Assembly: GCF_965223525.1 (NCBI RefSeq)
Contig: NZ_CBDCWX010000004.1
Coordinates: 248,001-312,000, forward strand
Direction of reading: 5' to 3'
Length of the DNA: 64,000 bases
Source of the DNA: Leptofilum sp965223525
GTDB lineage: Bacteria; Chloroflexota; Anaerolineae; Promineifilales; Promineifilaceae
A model generated the notes under the pieces. That model worked only from the letters and a program-made list of their open reading frames with translations. It was not told the DNA's origin and made no database searches. The position numbers were made by a program, and so were the translations under genes. Numbering within the stretch: the first letter of the stretch is position 1; the number at the start of each line of letters is the position of its first letter. Positions 1-7,973 of this stretch are shown here, piece by piece.

Positions 1-1
1 G

Positions 2-253
2 TTGGTGGCTCGTGTCATCCCCGCCGAGGAGTTGCTAGCAGAAACGTTGGCGGCGGCAGAGATGATTGGCTGTTGGGGGAAAACGGCCGTTATCGCTGCG
101 CGTGAAGCTGTGGAAAGAGCCCAGGAAGGCAGCCTGCGAGAAGGCTTGCTCTTTGAGCGGCGCACCTACTACGCGCTGTGGGCCACGGCCGATGCCAATG
201 AAGGCATGCAGGCGTTTTTAGAGAAACGGCCGCCTGTTTTTGTAGGACGGTGA
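2..253 (+). CDS. Enoyl-CoA hydratase/isomerase, C-terminal part (5' end outside window)
   Basis: About 83 residues are visible and the reading frame is open to the left edge, so the true start lies outside the window. The end matches the C-terminal helical part of the crotonase fold: a run AREAVERAQEGSLREGLLFE, then RRTYYALWATADANEGMQAFLEKR, which is the usual last segment of enoyl-CoA hydratases (beta-oxidation or branched-chain acyl-CoA breakdown, hydration of trans-2-enoyl-CoA in the cytoplasm). The catalytic glutamates lie in the missing part, so substrate and exact activity cannot be judged. A broken copy of this same 3' end lies about 2.6 kb downstream (2832-2938). The stop TGA sits at the start of an interspersed repeat. 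Confidence 0.85.
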   Translation: MVARVIPAEELLAETLAAAEMIGCWGKTAVIAAREAVERAQEGSLREGLLFERRTYYALWATADANEGMQAFLEKRPPVFVGR

Positions 254-431
254 ACAGTTATCGGTGAGCAATAATCAGTTTTACCGCAGAGAGCGCGGAG
301 GACGCAGAGATAATGAAACCAACCAACCTCCCGCAGGTTTGTTCTCGAACACAGTTTGCGGATGGAACCTGCGGGAGGTTTTTTTTCAGGGAAAAGAAAA
401 ACTCTGTGCGCTCTGTGTTCTCTGTGGTGTA
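254..431. repeat. Nested inverted repeat / bidirectional terminator between convergent genes
   Basis: The gap between two convergent genes is built from two nested inverted repeats. The outer arms are a CCGCAGAGAGCGCGGAGG-like sequence (about 281-307) and its imperfect complement CTCTGTGTTCTCTGTGG (about 405-427). The inner arms are AACCTCCCGCAGGTT (325-339) and AACCTGCGGGAGGTT (366-380), the latter followed by a T run to 386, as in a Rho-independent terminator for the plus-strand gene. The inner unit recurs at 52191-52245, and a piece of the outer one at 32838-32876. Confidence 0.7.
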
Positions 432-2687
432 TTATCTTTCGGGCAAGCCTAGCCAGGAGCTGTAAAAGTAGCTGATGACCAAGAAGACGCTGCCAATGCC
501 GGCAAATAGCAGAATGCGCCAGACGGTTTCTAGCACCACCAAATCAACCAGGAACAGCTTGCCCACCAGAACAAAAAGCGTCGCCAGGGCAACCAGCCGC
601 AACAGCGGACGACGCAAGGTAAGGGCAATCAGCAGCAAAATAATGGCATAGATGCCCCAAACGACGGTGACGAGCCCTTGCCCGCTGAGTTGATTGAACG
701 CTTGCCAGAACAGGGTGAGTATGGCGACGTGTGTCATGAGGCGATAGCCGTGGCGGACATGGGCTTCTTGAGCATCTGCAAAGAGGAAAGTGGTGGCAAA
801 CAGCAGCACGATGATTGCCAGATTGAGCAGGAATTGCAGGTTGAAAACGGCCGTTTCTGGCCTGCTGGTTAAAATTTGCTCAAACAACAGCACGGTGACC
901 ACCAGAGAAAGTAAATGAGCTGCACCCTTGATGAAAATTTGATTGTGCCGCTGGGCATCCCAATGTAGCCAAACTGCGTAAAATGCCCACAAGAATGTCA
1001 CCAGTCCGGGAATGTCGAACGCGCTAAACTCACGGCGCAGCCAAAACAGCAGGGCAGCATGGGCAGTTAGCAGGTACGCCACAAAGAAGTCGGACGTTTG
1101 GTTGCGGCGCAGGAGGGCGGCAATGGCAAAAAATAGGCCAATCACAAACAGTTCTACCCATGAGTCTAAATGAAAGGCTTGCATGGCCGGTTGGAAGCTC
1201 AGAAGCTGCACAAACAAGAAGATGCCCACTGCCAGCGAGAGTAAGTGCATACCCAGCTCTAACAAAACGTGGCGAATATGCCTGTGTGCCAGATGAAGCG
1301 CGGCGGCTTCCACGGCGAGAGCCAGCAGCAGCCATGTGCCATCGAAAAACTGTACCAGCGAGACGGTTAAGAAGATAAAAGCGGTGATGCTGTGCATTAT
1401 CCACACATTTGCCCGACCCGGTTTTGAACTTAAGCCCACTGCCAGCAAGCCAAACAAAACGGCCGTACCCAACGTAATCAACCCCTCGCCAATGCCCGGT
1501 AGCTGCCACAGCAGCAGCGTTAACCACAAGGCAATGATCGGGTTTAGCAGAATCGTGAGCCGGGGATGTGTTCTAAATTGGGCTTTCATGAAGTCGGGCA
1601 TAAAAGTATCGGCAAAGCCAAATTTGATGGGCGGCAGACGGTTGGGGGATTCCAGCCAATCCAGATAGCGCAAGACAGGCATGGCCCAAAACATGAGCAG
1701 GCACAACAGAATGCCGCTTTGCAGGGTAATGTTTTCAGGCGTGATGAGGGTTTCATCGAATAACAGGAAAGCGAGCATAGAACCCGCCAAAATGACCCAG
1801 CCGCCAACGTTCGCCAGCCAAAGCAAAATCTGCCAGCCCTGGAAAAAGTAAATGAGCACGAGGCTGCCACAAATGAGGCAGGTGTAAATGATGAGGCCGC
1901 CGACGTTGCCGTCACCGCTGGACAGTAAAAATGGCGTGGCCAGGCCGCCCAAGCCACCGATGAGGGAAAGCATCGCCTCTTTTTGGCGCAGCGAGAGGGC
2001 AAAGGCCAGCAGCGTCACCAGAGTCATAAAGCCGAACGCCACAGGCAATGAGATCAGGCCGTATAGCTGAAAGGCGGCAAACCCGGTGATGTAGTAGGCG
2101 GCGATGCCTCCTCCCTGTACTGCCTGACCAAAATACGGCCGTTCCCGTGCCGTTTTATACCCAATCCCCAGTAAGCCAGTTCCCAAAATTAAGCCAATGG
2201 CAACGCGCACGGGCGGGCCAATCCAACCTTGGTTGACGGCGTAATTAAACAAAAAGACGAGCGCCAGCAGCAGCAATCCCAGGCCAATTTTGTTGAGCCA
2301 AAAATCACTTTGCCAAATATTTTCTGGCAGATACGTTTGTGGCGGTTCTGTGGGTGTTTTTGTTTGGGGTTGCGGTTTTGGTTTAGGAATTGGTTGGGGG
2401 GTGGCTGCTGGTTGTGCTGGTGGCGGTGAAACAGTTGGTGCGGGCGGTGGGATGGCAACGGCCGTTACCAGTGCTGGTTCTGGGTCGGGTGGCGTGTCGG
2501 CAGGCTCGTTGGCTAATTTGGAAACCTGGGTCTGTAACGTTGCTATCGTTTGTTCGAGGCGGCCAAGCCGCTTGGCAAGCGCGTTAAACAAGTCAGCTTG
2601 GCGAAAATTGGTTTGGCAGTTGGCACAGATGGCTCGCTTCGGTTCATTCTCCGTGCCGCAAAACGGGCAAATGGTTTTCTCAGACAT
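432..2687 (-). CDS. DUF2339 family multi-pass membrane protein with N-terminal zinc ribbon
   Basis: A 751-residue protein. The first 25 residues form a zinc ribbon (C7-x2-C10 ... C21-x2-C24), followed by a short coiled coil (about 30-60), a Pro/Thr-rich spacer to about 125, and then a long run of hydrophobic helices to the C-terminus. This is the layout of DUF2339 predicted membrane proteins, whose function is not known. The start is well supported: GGGGAG lies six bases before ATG. It is transcribed alone toward the left edge and is flanked by an intact and a decayed copy of the enoyl-CoA hydratase 3' end, so it may have been inserted or captured by a duplication. Family assignment is confident; any role in envelope or transport is not established. 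Confidence 0.85.
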   Translation of the reverse strand: MSEKTICPFCGTENEPKRAICANCQTNFRQADLFNALAKRLGRLEQTIATLQTQVSKLANEPADTPPDPEPALVTAVAIPPPAPTVSPPPAQPAATPQPIPKPKPQPQTKTPTEPPQTYLPENIWQSDFWLNKIGLGLLLLALVFLFNYAVNQGWIGPPVRVAIGLILGTGLLGIGYKTARERPYFGQAVQGGGIAAYYITGFAAFQLYGLISLPVAFGFMTLVTLLAFALSLRQKEAMLSLIGGLGGLATPFLLSSGDGNVGGLIIYTCLICGSLVLIYFFQGWQILLWLANVGGWVILAGSMLAFLLFDETLITPENITLQSGILLCLLMFWAMPVLRYLDWLESPNRLPPIKFGFADTFMPDFMKAQFRTHPRLTILLNPIIALWLTLLLWQLPGIGEGLITLGTAVLFGLLAVGLSSKPGRANVWIMHSITAFIFLTVSLVQFFDGTWLLLALAVEAAALHLAHRHIRHVLLELGMHLLSLAVGIFLFVQLLSFQPAMQAFHLDSWVELFVIGLFFAIAALLRRNQTSDFFVAYLLTAHAALLFWLRREFSAFDIPGLVTFLWAFYAVWLHWDAQRHNQIFIKGAAHLLSLVVTVLLFEQILTSRPETAVFNLQFLLNLAIIVLLFATTFLFADAQEAHVRHGYRLMTHVAILTLFWQAFNQLSGQGLVTVVWGIYAIILLLIALTLRRPLLRLVALATLFVLVGKLFLVDLVVLETVWRILLFAGIGSVFLVISYFYSSWLGLPER

Positions 2688-2831
2688 AATTTCTCCCCTT
2701 CATCCATATTTGCACACCTGATACTTCACAGAATAATGTGCGGACGATACAGCGTCAAACACCTGAGTGCACTAAGTGTAGTTTAGTTCGATAAAAGGGG
2801 ATTAATGGTTTTGGCAGTTTGCATGGTGACC

Positions 2832-2938
2832 TCTTCTTTAGGCGGCGCACCTACTAAGCTCTCTGGGCCACGGCTGATGCCAATGAGGGGATGCAGGCGT
2901 TTTTGGAGAAACGGCAGCCGGTTTTCAAAGTTAAATAG
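2832..2938 (+). pseudogene. Decayed copy of enoyl-CoA hydratase 3' end
   Basis: Reading this stretch on the plus strand gives RRTY-stop-ALWATADANEGMQAFLEKRQPVF and then KVK and a stop. It is nearly identical over some 90 bases to the 3' end of the hydratase at the left edge (about 157-250). The second TAC codon of that gene corresponds to TAA here, giving an internal stop, and the last codons differ. No start codon or upstream part of the gene is present, so this is a remnant. It shows that this end of the gene was duplicated, with the DUF2339 gene between the two copies. Confidence 0.8.
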
Positions 2939-3013
2939 CTAGTTTTGTAGCAATTTCAATAGTTCCAAATTGAGGGAATAGCATTTTTAATAAAAAGGAT
3001 GGCAAATTATTCT

Positions 3014-5725
3014 TTACGAGTGTCGCCACCACGTATTTTCTTTAAATGTAAAGCGTCCATCCAAAGTAGTCACTGTTTTTCCCCGAATCCAATTCACTTT
3101 TTCACTTGCAGCATCCGTGATGGGTTTCATTTCTCTTAGGATTTCTGCGACTACAGTTCGAATGTCAATAAAGTTAATTTGATGGATTTCATTTTCGAAA
3201 CTGTTCAAGTTCCTATTAGCAGTTTGAAGTAAATTCTCGGAATCGAGTTTCCTATCTGAATCTGAATTGTATTTATATGACGACTCTAAATCAACTAACA
3301 ATTCACCTAAAATTTGTGACCGAGTTTCGAGGGTTCGTTTGTGAGACGGACCCCAAGAAAGTATCTCCATCAATATTTCTGCTTGTTGATTTAACTGATT
3401 TGATTCCAAATTTAAATCTTCCGCTAGTCTGTTCGCATTTTTTACGAGTTTTCCTAACTTTTGGTTTGTCATGTTAGTGTACCCTTTTTCTGCCATCATA
3501 TATCCCTGGTTAACATAATTTGCCCAGGTGTTTCCTTTCGTACGGTGATTCTCCATTCCCGTTAGGAAATCATTACTCATGGTTTGATGCAAAATTGCTA
3601 TTATTGCCAGTTGTTTTATTAGCCCGTTAAGTTTATTTGATGTTTGGTTTATTGCAGGTATAAGATTTTCTAGAGGAAACTCAAAGCTGAAAAGGCTTAA
3701 TTGCATGGCGATGTCATCAATTTTTTTCTGAGCCGCATAGTGAGAATTTCTAAATGCTTTTTCCCATGTATTGGGAGTAGCTTGTTGCAAGGTATCTAGT
3801 TTCATTTTTAGATTTTGGAGAATTAGCTTGAGTTTTTGATTATGCTCAATGTTGGTTAATCTGGAATGCAGTACAGTTGATACTTGTGTATACAAGTATT
3901 GTTCAGCTTCATCAATGTCCTCTAATAGATGCTTGTTGTTTTGGATGATAGCTGTAATTGCAATCGCTTTGGTGAATCGTTTTTCCAATTGGCTAGATAA
4001 TTTATGAAGATCTTGGATCCATCTATTGTATTTTTGGTCAAGCTCATCAATTATAAGAAAACTTTGCTCTTTTTCACTTAGGTAATGGGCATATTTTTGG
4101 GAGAGTTGATTGGTTTCTTCACGAAGCTGTCCAATATCATGATTCAATGATTCTAAATCTGACAATAGCCAAATGATCTCTGATGATTTTCCCGTGTGAT
4201 TTTGTGCCAGATCCCCATATTTGATCACTTCATTTAGCCGAGGATCAAACCAAATGCTAGTAATTTGTTCACGACTTTCATCAGTGTCGGATTTGAAGAG
4301 TGCTTTAAGTGCTTCGTGTCTTAAGGGTATTGGCTCATCAGTTTTTTTAATTATATTTGATAGAGGTTCGATAGGTAAAGTATCTCCAGTAGCATCCATA
4401 ATTTCGCCGAGAGCTTCAGTTGCTCCGTTCCGTTGTTTGATCTGCATTTGTGTGGTTTCGACAACCATTAACAATAATCCGACTACTGATTTACCTAGAT
4501 TGACTAGACCTTGTAACGCGGCATCATAAGTTTCTTTAATTTCAGAACCTAAATCTGCAATATACAGCCAAACTTGCTCAAGAATTTTGCTCAGTTCCGG
4601 GGCAAGGGAGAATTCGAAAAATTTCCCATCTTTTTTGTGCATTGCAAGAACATAAGCCATCCATTGAAATTCATCTACTCTTAAAGTGATTTCCCGTGCT
4701 TCTCGAACTGCGTGATCCACGGAAAATCTATCAAGGATGCAAGCGTATAATTTGGCTGTGAAATCAATAGCCACCCGATCGTAAACGGGGTATCTCGTTC
4801 CGATCACCATTGATATTCCAAATTGGCTCACTAACTCTTGGCATAGATGGAATGATTGGCAAGCATTTAGAAAGACGAATTGGATCGAGCTTTTCTCATT
4901 GCGGAAGAGCCGCCATGCTCTTTCGCCAAATACGTAATCACTAAGCTGCTCTTCAGTTTCAAGCACTAGGCTAGGCTCATTGTCCTTATATCCAGCATGG
5001 CCAACAAAATGAATTATTTGAGGTTGGTATCGATCTATTTTAGATTCGAGTTTTGTATACGTTGCATTTTCTAGATAATTAACTTCGATAGCGGGGCTGA
5101 GGCGTAAGAACCGCATAGATAATTCGCTTTTCTTACGTAGAGCTTTTGTCAAACTGTCCTTCTCCGTTTTGCTCGCTAATGTTGACATATCTTTTGGTGA
5201 AGAAATGACTACCAAGATTTTTAACTTTCTAGTTTGAAGAAGGCTATTATCAGGGGCTTGTTTGATAGGATAACGCGCCAAAATGGTTTTTCGACCACGA
5301 CTCAAGAAGGCATCACCACGATGTGGCATTCCGTTGTCGTACAGTAATTCCAGATTCAGATCTGAAAATATTTTCGATTCAATTTGCAATAATATTCGGA
5401 GCGTAATATTCTCTGCATAAGCTGCTCCAAAACTTTTATCCAGTTTCCGTCTAATGTCATCACGAAATATTGCGTCAAATAGTTCTTTGCCGAATCTTTT
5501 GCTTAAGATACGAATAGCTTTTGGATCGCCTCGAATTTCTAAGAATTTTTCGTAGGTATCTTCAAGGATACTGTTACGTCTTTTAAGCTTTTCGAATGCC
5601 ACATTATCAAGTGAAACTTGAGCTTCACCCCAAGGTGATTCGCGTAAACGAATCGAGTGGCTGTTATTTTTTTGTTCGCTAATGTGTATGACAATATCTT
5701 GAAACTGTTCTGTATTTTTTGGCAC
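3014..5725 (-). CDS. CHAT-domain (caspase-like) protease with long helical C-terminal region
   Basis: A 903-residue protein starting at GTG. Residues about 50-160 resemble the helical domain that precedes CHAT domains (LNLELLYDNG, then a FLSRGRKTILARYP strand). Residues about 165-375 are the CHAT peptidase: ILVVISSPKD, catalytic-type His243 in HFVGHAG, and Cys289 in FVFLNACQS. This is the caspase/separase dyad of CHAT proteins, several of which act in bacterial immunity. The remaining 520 residues are mostly predicted helices with coiled-coil character and no domain I recognise; they may be a sensor or a substrate platform. The gene is clearly AT-richer than its neighbours and lacks the ACGGCCGT palindrome, which suggests horizontal acquisition. 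It follows a small membrane-protein gene by 50 bases. The defence role is inference. Confidence 0.8.
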   Translation of the reverse strand: MPKNTEQFQDIVIHISEQKNNSHSIRLRESPWGEAQVSLDNVAFEKLKRRNSILEDTYEKFLEIRGDPKAIRILSKRFGKELFDAIFRDDIRRKLDKSFGAAYAENITLRILLQIESKIFSDLNLELLYDNGMPHRGDAFLSRGRKTILARYPIKQAPDNSLLQTRKLKILVVISSPKDMSTLASKTEKDSLTKALRKKSELSMRFLRLSPAIEVNYLENATYTKLESKIDRYQPQIIHFVGHAGYKDNEPSLVLETEEQLSDYVFGERAWRLFRNEKSSIQFVFLNACQSFHLCQELVSQFGISMVIGTRYPVYDRVAIDFTAKLYACILDRFSVDHAVREAREITLRVDEFQWMAYVLAMHKKDGKFFEFSLAPELSKILEQVWLYIADLGSEIKETYDAALQGLVNLGKSVVGLLLMVVETTQMQIKQRNGATEALGEIMDATGDTLPIEPLSNIIKKTDEPIPLRHEALKALFKSDTDESREQITSIWFDPRLNEVIKYGDLAQNHTGKSSEIIWLLSDLESLNHDIGQLREETNQLSQKYAHYLSEKEQSFLIIDELDQKYNRWIQDLHKLSSQLEKRFTKAIAITAIIQNNKHLLEDIDEAEQYLYTQVSTVLHSRLTNIEHNQKLKLILQNLKMKLDTLQQATPNTWEKAFRNSHYAAQKKIDDIAMQLSLFSFEFPLENLIPAINQTSNKLNGLIKQLAIIAILHQTMSNDFLTGMENHRTKGNTWANYVNQGYMMAEKGYTNMTNQKLGKLVKNANRLAEDLNLESNQLNQQAEILMEILSWGPSHKRTLETRSQILGELLVDLESSYKYNSDSDRKLDSENLLQTANRNLNSFENEIHQINFIDIRTVVAEILREMKPITDAASEKVNWIRGKTVTTLDGRFTFKENTWWRHS

Positions 5726-5775
5726 GATATTTTCACAGATTGTTGATGAGTTTAGCTAAAAGTATTATTTTTGTG

Positions 5776-6168
5776 CTATTCCGTGTCTGGATCAAGTGTT
5801 TCTATAGATATATTGGCTACTTCTTGAACTGTAATAAGATCCCCTTGAGATTGTGAAAGAACTTGAATCAATTTATCTTTACTGATTTCCAGATTGCCCA
5901 TCTCTTGAGTGAGTAACATCCCTCTTTCTGGGGCTTCGCTCATGCTTCGCAGGGTGCCAAGAACATCATCTTGAAGAAGGGTTTTTAATTCAGAAATCGA
6001 TCCCGTTAGCCTGTTTCTAGTATCTTCCCGTTTTTCTATTTCTTTTTGCTCAAACCATAATTTTCTTGTAAGGCGATGAGTCACAAGAATCAAAATTGAG
6101 CCAGAGATGAGACCAGAAATTAGCGAAATTGCTCCCGCAACAACTAATAAAAAGACATCTTGATCCAT
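5776..6168 (-). CDS. Small membrane-anchored protein, partner candidate of the CHAT protease
   Basis: A 130-residue protein of unknown family. An N-terminal transmembrane helix (about residues 6-30, LLVVAGAISLISGLISGSIL) is followed by a basic turn and a charged helical cytoplasmic part (about 35-125) with coiled-coil character. GGAG eight bases before ATG supports the start. It is the first gene of a two-gene minus-strand unit with the CHAT protease, and shares its AT-rich composition and lack of the ACGGCCGT palindrome. It could anchor the protease at the membrane, be its substrate, or regulate it. None of these is shown by sequence alone. Confidence 0.65.
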   Translation of the reverse strand: MDQDVFLLVVAGAISLISGLISGSILILVTHRLTRKLWFEQKEIEKREDTRNRLTGSISELKTLLQDDVLGTLRSMSEAPERGMLLTQEMGNLEISKDKLIQVLSQSQGDLITVQEVANISIETLDPDTE

Positions 6169-6243
6169 TTTGCTTACTCCAAATATTTGGTTCTACGACT
6201 GATAATTTTTATTGTAACATTTATGTCAATAGCTTGATAGAGA

Positions 6244-7245
6244 TCAGAGAAAGTGGGGGATTTTGCGTAGTTTGGCGAGGGGGAGATTGGAGGGAACGGC
6301 CGTTTCCATCTCACCAATTAAATCTTCAAATTCAGAAACCGTTGCTGCTTCCCGAAAGGCACGCAAATATGGTTTGAGGGCCAGGCCGGAGAGGTATTTT
6401 TTCAAGTGGCGGTTGATGTTTTTTAGGCCGTCGCCGGTGCCGTAGTAGCTGTGGGCTTCGTGAAGATGTTGGCGGAGAACGGCCGTAATCTGCCTAAAGG
6501 TCAACTGCTCCCGATCAATCCGCCCCAGCAGCCACGGGTTGCCCAACGCCGCCCGGCCAATCATCACGCCGTCGCAGCCCGTGTGCGCCTTCAGGCGGTC
6601 AATGTCCGCTATCGTGCGAACGTCGCCGTTGCCCAGCACCGGTACGTCCACCGCTTGCTTCAATTTGGCAATGGCCTCCCAATCTGCCTGGCCGCGATAC
6701 TTTTGGGTACGGGTACGGCCGTGCAAAGCTACCAACGCCGCGCCGTTGTCCACCATAATTTTGGCAATCTCCAGATAATTTTGGTTGGCTTCATCCCAGC
6801 CCAGCCGCAGCTTGCCCGTGATTGGCACATTTAGGTGCGTGGTGAGCAGGCGGAACGTCTCTGCCACCAGCTTTGGCTGGCGCATCATGCCCACCCCCGC
6901 CCCCTTTTTGCTAATTTGCGGCACCGAACAGCCCATGTTGATGTCAATGATGTCGGCACCCCAGGCCACAATGCGCCGGGCGGCGCGCAATATCGTTTGG
7001 GCATCGTTGCCGAAGATTTGGAACACCATCGGCTGCTCACCCGCCGGATGCACGTCCAGCCGCCGCCACAGCGGATTTGGGTCACACAGCAGCGCCTCTG
7101 TTGGCACAAATTCGGTGTAGTGCATCGCTGCCCCAAATTGGCGGCAGATGGCTCGGAACGGCACGTCGGAATAGGCCGCCATCGGTGACAGGATGGTGTC
7201 GCCGTAAATTGGCAGGTCACGGATGTAGAAAGCGGGTATTTGCAT
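6244..7245 (-). CDS. dus: tRNA-dihydrouridine synthase (DusB-like)
   Basis: A 333-residue FMN-dependent enzyme that reduces uridines in the tRNA D-loop with NADPH. The N-terminal TIM-barrel start is typical (LSPMAAYSDVPFRAICRQFG), and the NMGCS motif carries the catalytic acid Cys106. The HGRTRTQKYRGQADW and GNGDV segments are the family's substrate and FMN-phosphate regions. The C-terminal helical domain (about 245-330) ends with a short non-conserved tail. Length is normal. The gene stands alone between the CHAT module and pcm; no Shine-Dalgarno is visible, and an AT-rich run lies 6-15 bases before ATG. Confidence 0.93.
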   Translation of the reverse strand: MQIPAFYIRDLPIYGDTILSPMAAYSDVPFRAICRQFGAAMHYTEFVPTEALLCDPNPLWRRLDVHPAGEQPMVFQIFGNDAQTILRAARRIVAWGADIIDINMGCSVPQISKKGAGVGMMRQPKLVAETFRLLTTHLNVPITGKLRLGWDEANQNYLEIAKIMVDNGAALVALHGRTRTQKYRGQADWEAIAKLKQAVDVPVLGNGDVRTIADIDRLKAHTGCDGVMIGRAALGNPWLLGRIDREQLTFRQITAVLRQHLHEAHSYYGTGDGLKNINRHLKKYLSGLALKPYLRAFREAATVSEFEDLIGEMETAVPSNLPLAKLRKIPHFL

Positions 7246-7257
7246 GTTAGAATTTTT

Positions 7258-7322
7258 ACAGTAATCCGTAATCGGTGAACGGTAAACTGATTACCGCTTA
7301 CCGACTTACTTACCGTTTACTG
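7258..7322. repeat. Interspersed repeat, family A (GTAATCGGTGAACGGTAAAC type)
   Basis: A string of short words built from GTAATC, CGGTGAACGGTAAAC, TGATTACCG and CTTACCG fills the gap between dus and pcm and forms imperfect inverted repeats. The same words recur at 26356-26415, 31801-31872, 40873-40922 and 52740-52812. The left part supplies the TAA stop and the last codons (Asp-Gln) of pcm. Function is unknown. Confidence 0.6.
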
Positions 7323-7973
7323 ATCACCGTTCTCCCAGCCTTCGCTGCCAATGAGCGGCACAAAGCGGACGGGGGTGAGGGTTTTCTGGCCGAAACGGCC
7401 GTTCTTTTTGCGCCAAACTAGCTGCAATTTCTGTTTTTTGTAGGAACCAACGGGCATGATGAGACGGCCGTTCACCCCCAACTGTTCGCGCAAAGAAACT
7501 GGCACCGTGGGACCACCCGCCGCCACCACGATGGCGTCGTAGGGAGCGGCTTCTGGCCAGCCCAGCGTGCCATCACCCAAATGGACGCCAATATTCGCAT
7601 AGCCAAGCTGTTGCAGTCGCACTTTGGCGTAGTCTACCAGAGCCTCTTGCCGTTCAACAGTGTGGACTTGCCGCACCATCTGGGCAACGACTGCCGCAGC
7701 GTAGCCAGACCCGGTGCCAATTTCCAGTACGTTAAACTGTGGCTGCAATTTCAGCGCGGACAGCATGAGCGCGACGACGTAAGGCTGGGAAATCGTTTGC
7801 TTGGCGGGCAGGGGCAGTGCGCCGTTGTAATAGGCAAACTCTTCGTACCCTTCTTGCACAAACTGTTCGCGGGGGACGGTGTTCATGGCTTGGAGAACGG
7901 CCGTATCCCGAATTCCTCGGTTACTTAAATCATTCACCATCTCCGCCCGCAACTTTGCAAAATCCATACTCAC
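7317..7973 (-). CDS. pcm: Protein-L-isoaspartate O-methyltransferase
   Basis: A 218-residue cytosolic SAM-dependent methyltransferase that starts repair of isoaspartyl residues in damaged proteins. The N-terminal MVNDLSNRGIRDTAVLQAM helix, the substrate region PAKQTISQPYVVALM, and the SAM-binding loop LEIGTGSGYAAAV (about residues 83-95) are all typical. The GTG start overlaps the stop of the upstream M20 peptidase gene (GTGA), so the two are translationally coupled; an ATG two codons further in is an alternative. The last residues and stop codon are provided by an interspersed repeat. Confidence 0.93.
   Translation of the reverse strand: MSMDFAKLRAEMVNDLSNRGIRDTAVLQAMNTVPREQFVQEGYEEFAYYNGALPLPAKQTISQPYVVALMLSALKLQPQFNVLEIGTGSGYAAAVVAQMVRQVHTVERQEALVDYAKVRLQQLGYANIGVHLGDGTLGWPEAAPYDAIVVAAGGPTVPVSLREQLGVNGRLIMPVGSYKKQKLQLVWRKKNGRFGQKTLTPVRFVPLIGSEGWENGDQ

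Noticed and set aside
2290..2721. Open frame of 143 codons on the plus strand
   Set aside because: It lies opposite the Pro/Thr-rich and zinc-ribbon part of the DUF2339 gene; its Gly/Trp/Val composition is the complement of that sequence and there is no ribosome-binding site.
7258..7322. CRISPR-like repeats
   Set aside because: The repeated words are irregular in spacing and in order, are dispersed over the window and no cas genes are present.
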